From: 2-01-FULL-33-17 sp964401705
GTDB lineage: Bacteria > Patescibacteriota > Minisyncoccia > Phycocordibacterales > UBA9973
DNA: 64,000 nucleotides
Direction of reading: 5' to 3'
NCBI GenBank assembly: GCA_964401705.1
Contig: CAYNZJ010000001.1
Coordinates: 1 to 64,000, forward strand
Each line of letters begins with the position of its first letter. Positions within the stretch are counted from its first letter, which is position 1. The notes under the pieces are model-generated. The model searched no databases and was not told where the DNA came from. It saw only the letters and a program-made list of their open reading frames with translations. Below are positions 63,060 to 64,000 of the stretch, piece after piece. Made by a program: the position numbers and the translations under genes.

Positions 63060-63065
63060 ATTATA
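63060..63065 (-). promoter_or_regulatory. Extended -10 box of tspO
   Basis: TGGTATAAT on the minus strand, hexamer six bases before the start codon at 63053. Confidence 0.55.
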
Positions 63066-63073
63066 CCACAGGC

Positions 63074-63466
63074 CTATATACCCATAAAAACAATCAAACC
63101 AGAGGTTAAAAATACAAACACGTGGTACCACGGGTGTGATTTATTATAATCACCAAACTTAAAACCGTAAATAAAAAACAGTATTGTTAGCGACAATAAT
63201 ATAGCCAAAGGCATTTGCCATTCGCCACCAACCTTATTAAATATAAAATAGTACATATATGCGTGCGCCCCAATACCTACCACCCAGTCGGCAGTTCGCG
63301 CAAAAACAAAAAGTTTTGATTTGCGATTGTATAAACTTAAATAGTGATACATTGGCGATGCCACGCACAGCCCCACACAGAATGCAAAATACAACCACTC
63401 GCCTTTCCAAGCAGAAATCAATGTCGGCACAAGTAAAAAAATATTTGAAGTTAAAATTTTCGGCAT
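63074..63466 (-). CDS. CREST-like membrane protein
   Basis: 130 residues, about five helices. SPMYH, ADWVVG and HPWYH fall in the order SxxxH, Asp, HxxxH of the CREST metal-dependent membrane hydrolases (PAQR, hemolysin III, ceramidase-like). It is shorter than PAQR proteins (about 200), so the match rests on motif spacing only. Confidence 0.5.
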   Translation of the reverse strand: MPKILTSNIFLLVPTLISAWKGEWLYFAFCVGLCVASPMYHYLSLYNRKSKLFVFARTADWVVGIGAHAYMYYFIFNKVGGEWQMPLAILLSLTILFFIYGFKFGDYNKSHPWYHVFVFLTSGLIVFMGI

Positions 63467-63467
63467 G

Positions 63468-63839
63468 TTATATAAAAATGATTATATAATAATAAATCAA
63501 GCAAAGCACCACCCACGCAATTGAAAATTTCGGACAAATTAGGCCTTTATAATTGAGCCACTCCCCACTATAATCCCAAAGCATAATATTTTTGTATTTC
63601 AAGTATGTGTAGCCAGTTATAAATTCGATGCTTGTTGTAAAAACTAAAATCAATATTATTAAAATATAAATTGGTAAATTATATTGCGACAAAATGTACA
63701 AAAATGCAGTGCTTAAACCATACATTTGCAAGTTTATAAAAAGTGGCCAAACTATTTTTTTGGCATTAATCGATCGGTATAGGAATTCTAAAACAAACCC
63801 AAAACCTAAACCAATTAAATAGTGTATTAGTATTTGCAT
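63468..63839 (-). CDS. CmpB-like membrane protein (putative ABC transporter permease)
   Basis: 123 residues, four helices. FGFVLEFLYR, FITGYTYLKYKNIMLWDYSG and NYKGLICPKFSIAWV fit the small CmpB-type membrane family; the transporter label is not proven. One base from the CREST-like gene, in the same operon. Confidence 0.6.
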   Translation of the reverse strand: MQILIHYLIGLGFGFVLEFLYRSINAKKIVWPLFINLQMYGLSTAFLYILSQYNLPIYILIILILVFTTSIEFITGYTYLKYKNIMLWDYSGEWLNYKGLICPKFSIAWVVLCLIYYYIIIFI

Positions 63840-63887
63840 GGGTTTATTTTAACACACTCGCAATGACTATTTTTATCATGCTTTGAT

Positions 63888-63916
63888 TTGACATTTAACT
63901 ATTTTAGTGTTAATTT
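63888..63916 (+). promoter_or_regulatory. Putative promoter for the rightmost gene
   Basis: TTGACA (63888-63893), 17-base spacer, TAATTT (63911-63916), then an AAAG-rich leader before the ATG at 63935. Confidence 0.55.
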
Positions 63917-63934
63917 AAAGAAAATTTAGATACA

Positions 63935-64000
63935 ATGGAATTAATAGATTTCAACCAAAAACCAACATCAATAGCGCCATACGAATTTGGCCAAGATGTA
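63935..64000 (+). CDS. Start of a gene cut by the window edge
   Basis: 22 codons starting MELIDFNQKPTS, open to the end. Too short to classify. Confidence 0.4.
   Translation, partial: MELIDFNQKPTSIAPYEFGQDV

Overview
The chromosome reads as a Candidate Phyla Radiation bacterium (Patescibacteria, probably Parcubacteria-like). Evidence: AT-rich compact genes, an alanyl-tRNA synthetase without its C-terminal domain, short MetK and RF1, a DUF4015 putative glycoside hydrolase, a PaaX/Cas2-like regulator, a VirD4-like ATPase, and a long array of cysteine-rich proteins of a type I associate with these genomes. bL9 is present, which argues against the CPR lineages reported to lack it. Long intact ORFs and the use of TGA as stop fit the standard genetic code. 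The lineage call is inference from gene content; no phylogeny was run.

Layout. 1-8.4 kb: the end of a VirD4-like ATPase gene, then four tandem paralogues of a zinc-ribbon-capped, cysteine-rich repeat protein. 8.4-10.6 kb: nucleotidyltransferase, Nudix hydrolase, rpmA and a small membrane-anchored Ada-like zinc protein. 10.62-27.19 kb: a mobilizable element of about 16.6 kb with Bacteroidetes-type genes (tyrosine integrase next to a tRNA-Leu fragment, ArdC, MobC, MOBP-type relaxase, VirD4-type coupling protein) plus a PemK-like toxin, two promoter-to-terminator structured RNA candidates, and an RtcR-like (CARF-AAA+-HTH) sigma-54 activator overlapping a predicted HEPN/coiled-coil/WG-repeat protein. 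Removing the element restores an 88-bp intergenic region between two convergent genes that is a long inverted repeat with a Xer-like 11-6-11 core. 27.2-37.7 kb: asnB, gltX, a metallophosphoesterase, rplI, an S41 protease, DUF4015, rsmI and trhO. 37.8-44.6 kb: a complete F1Fo ATP synthase operon (atpC to atpI read from the right) with tRNA-Ile directly upstream. 44.9-54 kb: a mosaic membrane/beta-barrel-like gene, prfA, rpmE, a coiled-coil lytic transglycosylase, rplY, metK, dnaJ, a SpoU methyltransferase and dnaK. 54-64 kb: PaaX/Cas2-like gene, a baseplate-J-like and PilM-like pair, alaS, a lexA operon with a clear operator, a flavoprotein, and a run of small genes (DUF1905, DM13, msrB, tspO, CREST-like, CmpB-like).

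How it works together. The chromosome has the ribosome, chaperone, translation and energy genes of a reduced cell. At least eleven genes, in the chromosome and in part of the element, carry a -10 box exactly six bases upstream of the start codon, so leaderless mRNA seems common. The element encodes its own relaxase and coupling protein but no mating channel, so it would need a helper. Its sigma-54 activator makes sense in a Bacteroidetes-like host but not in most CPR cells, so a cross-phylum origin is likely. The most promising undescribed system is the CARF-type regulator, HEPN protein and two neighbouring structured RNAs at 16.2-19.8 kb. The four-gene cysteine-rich array at the left end is the second.
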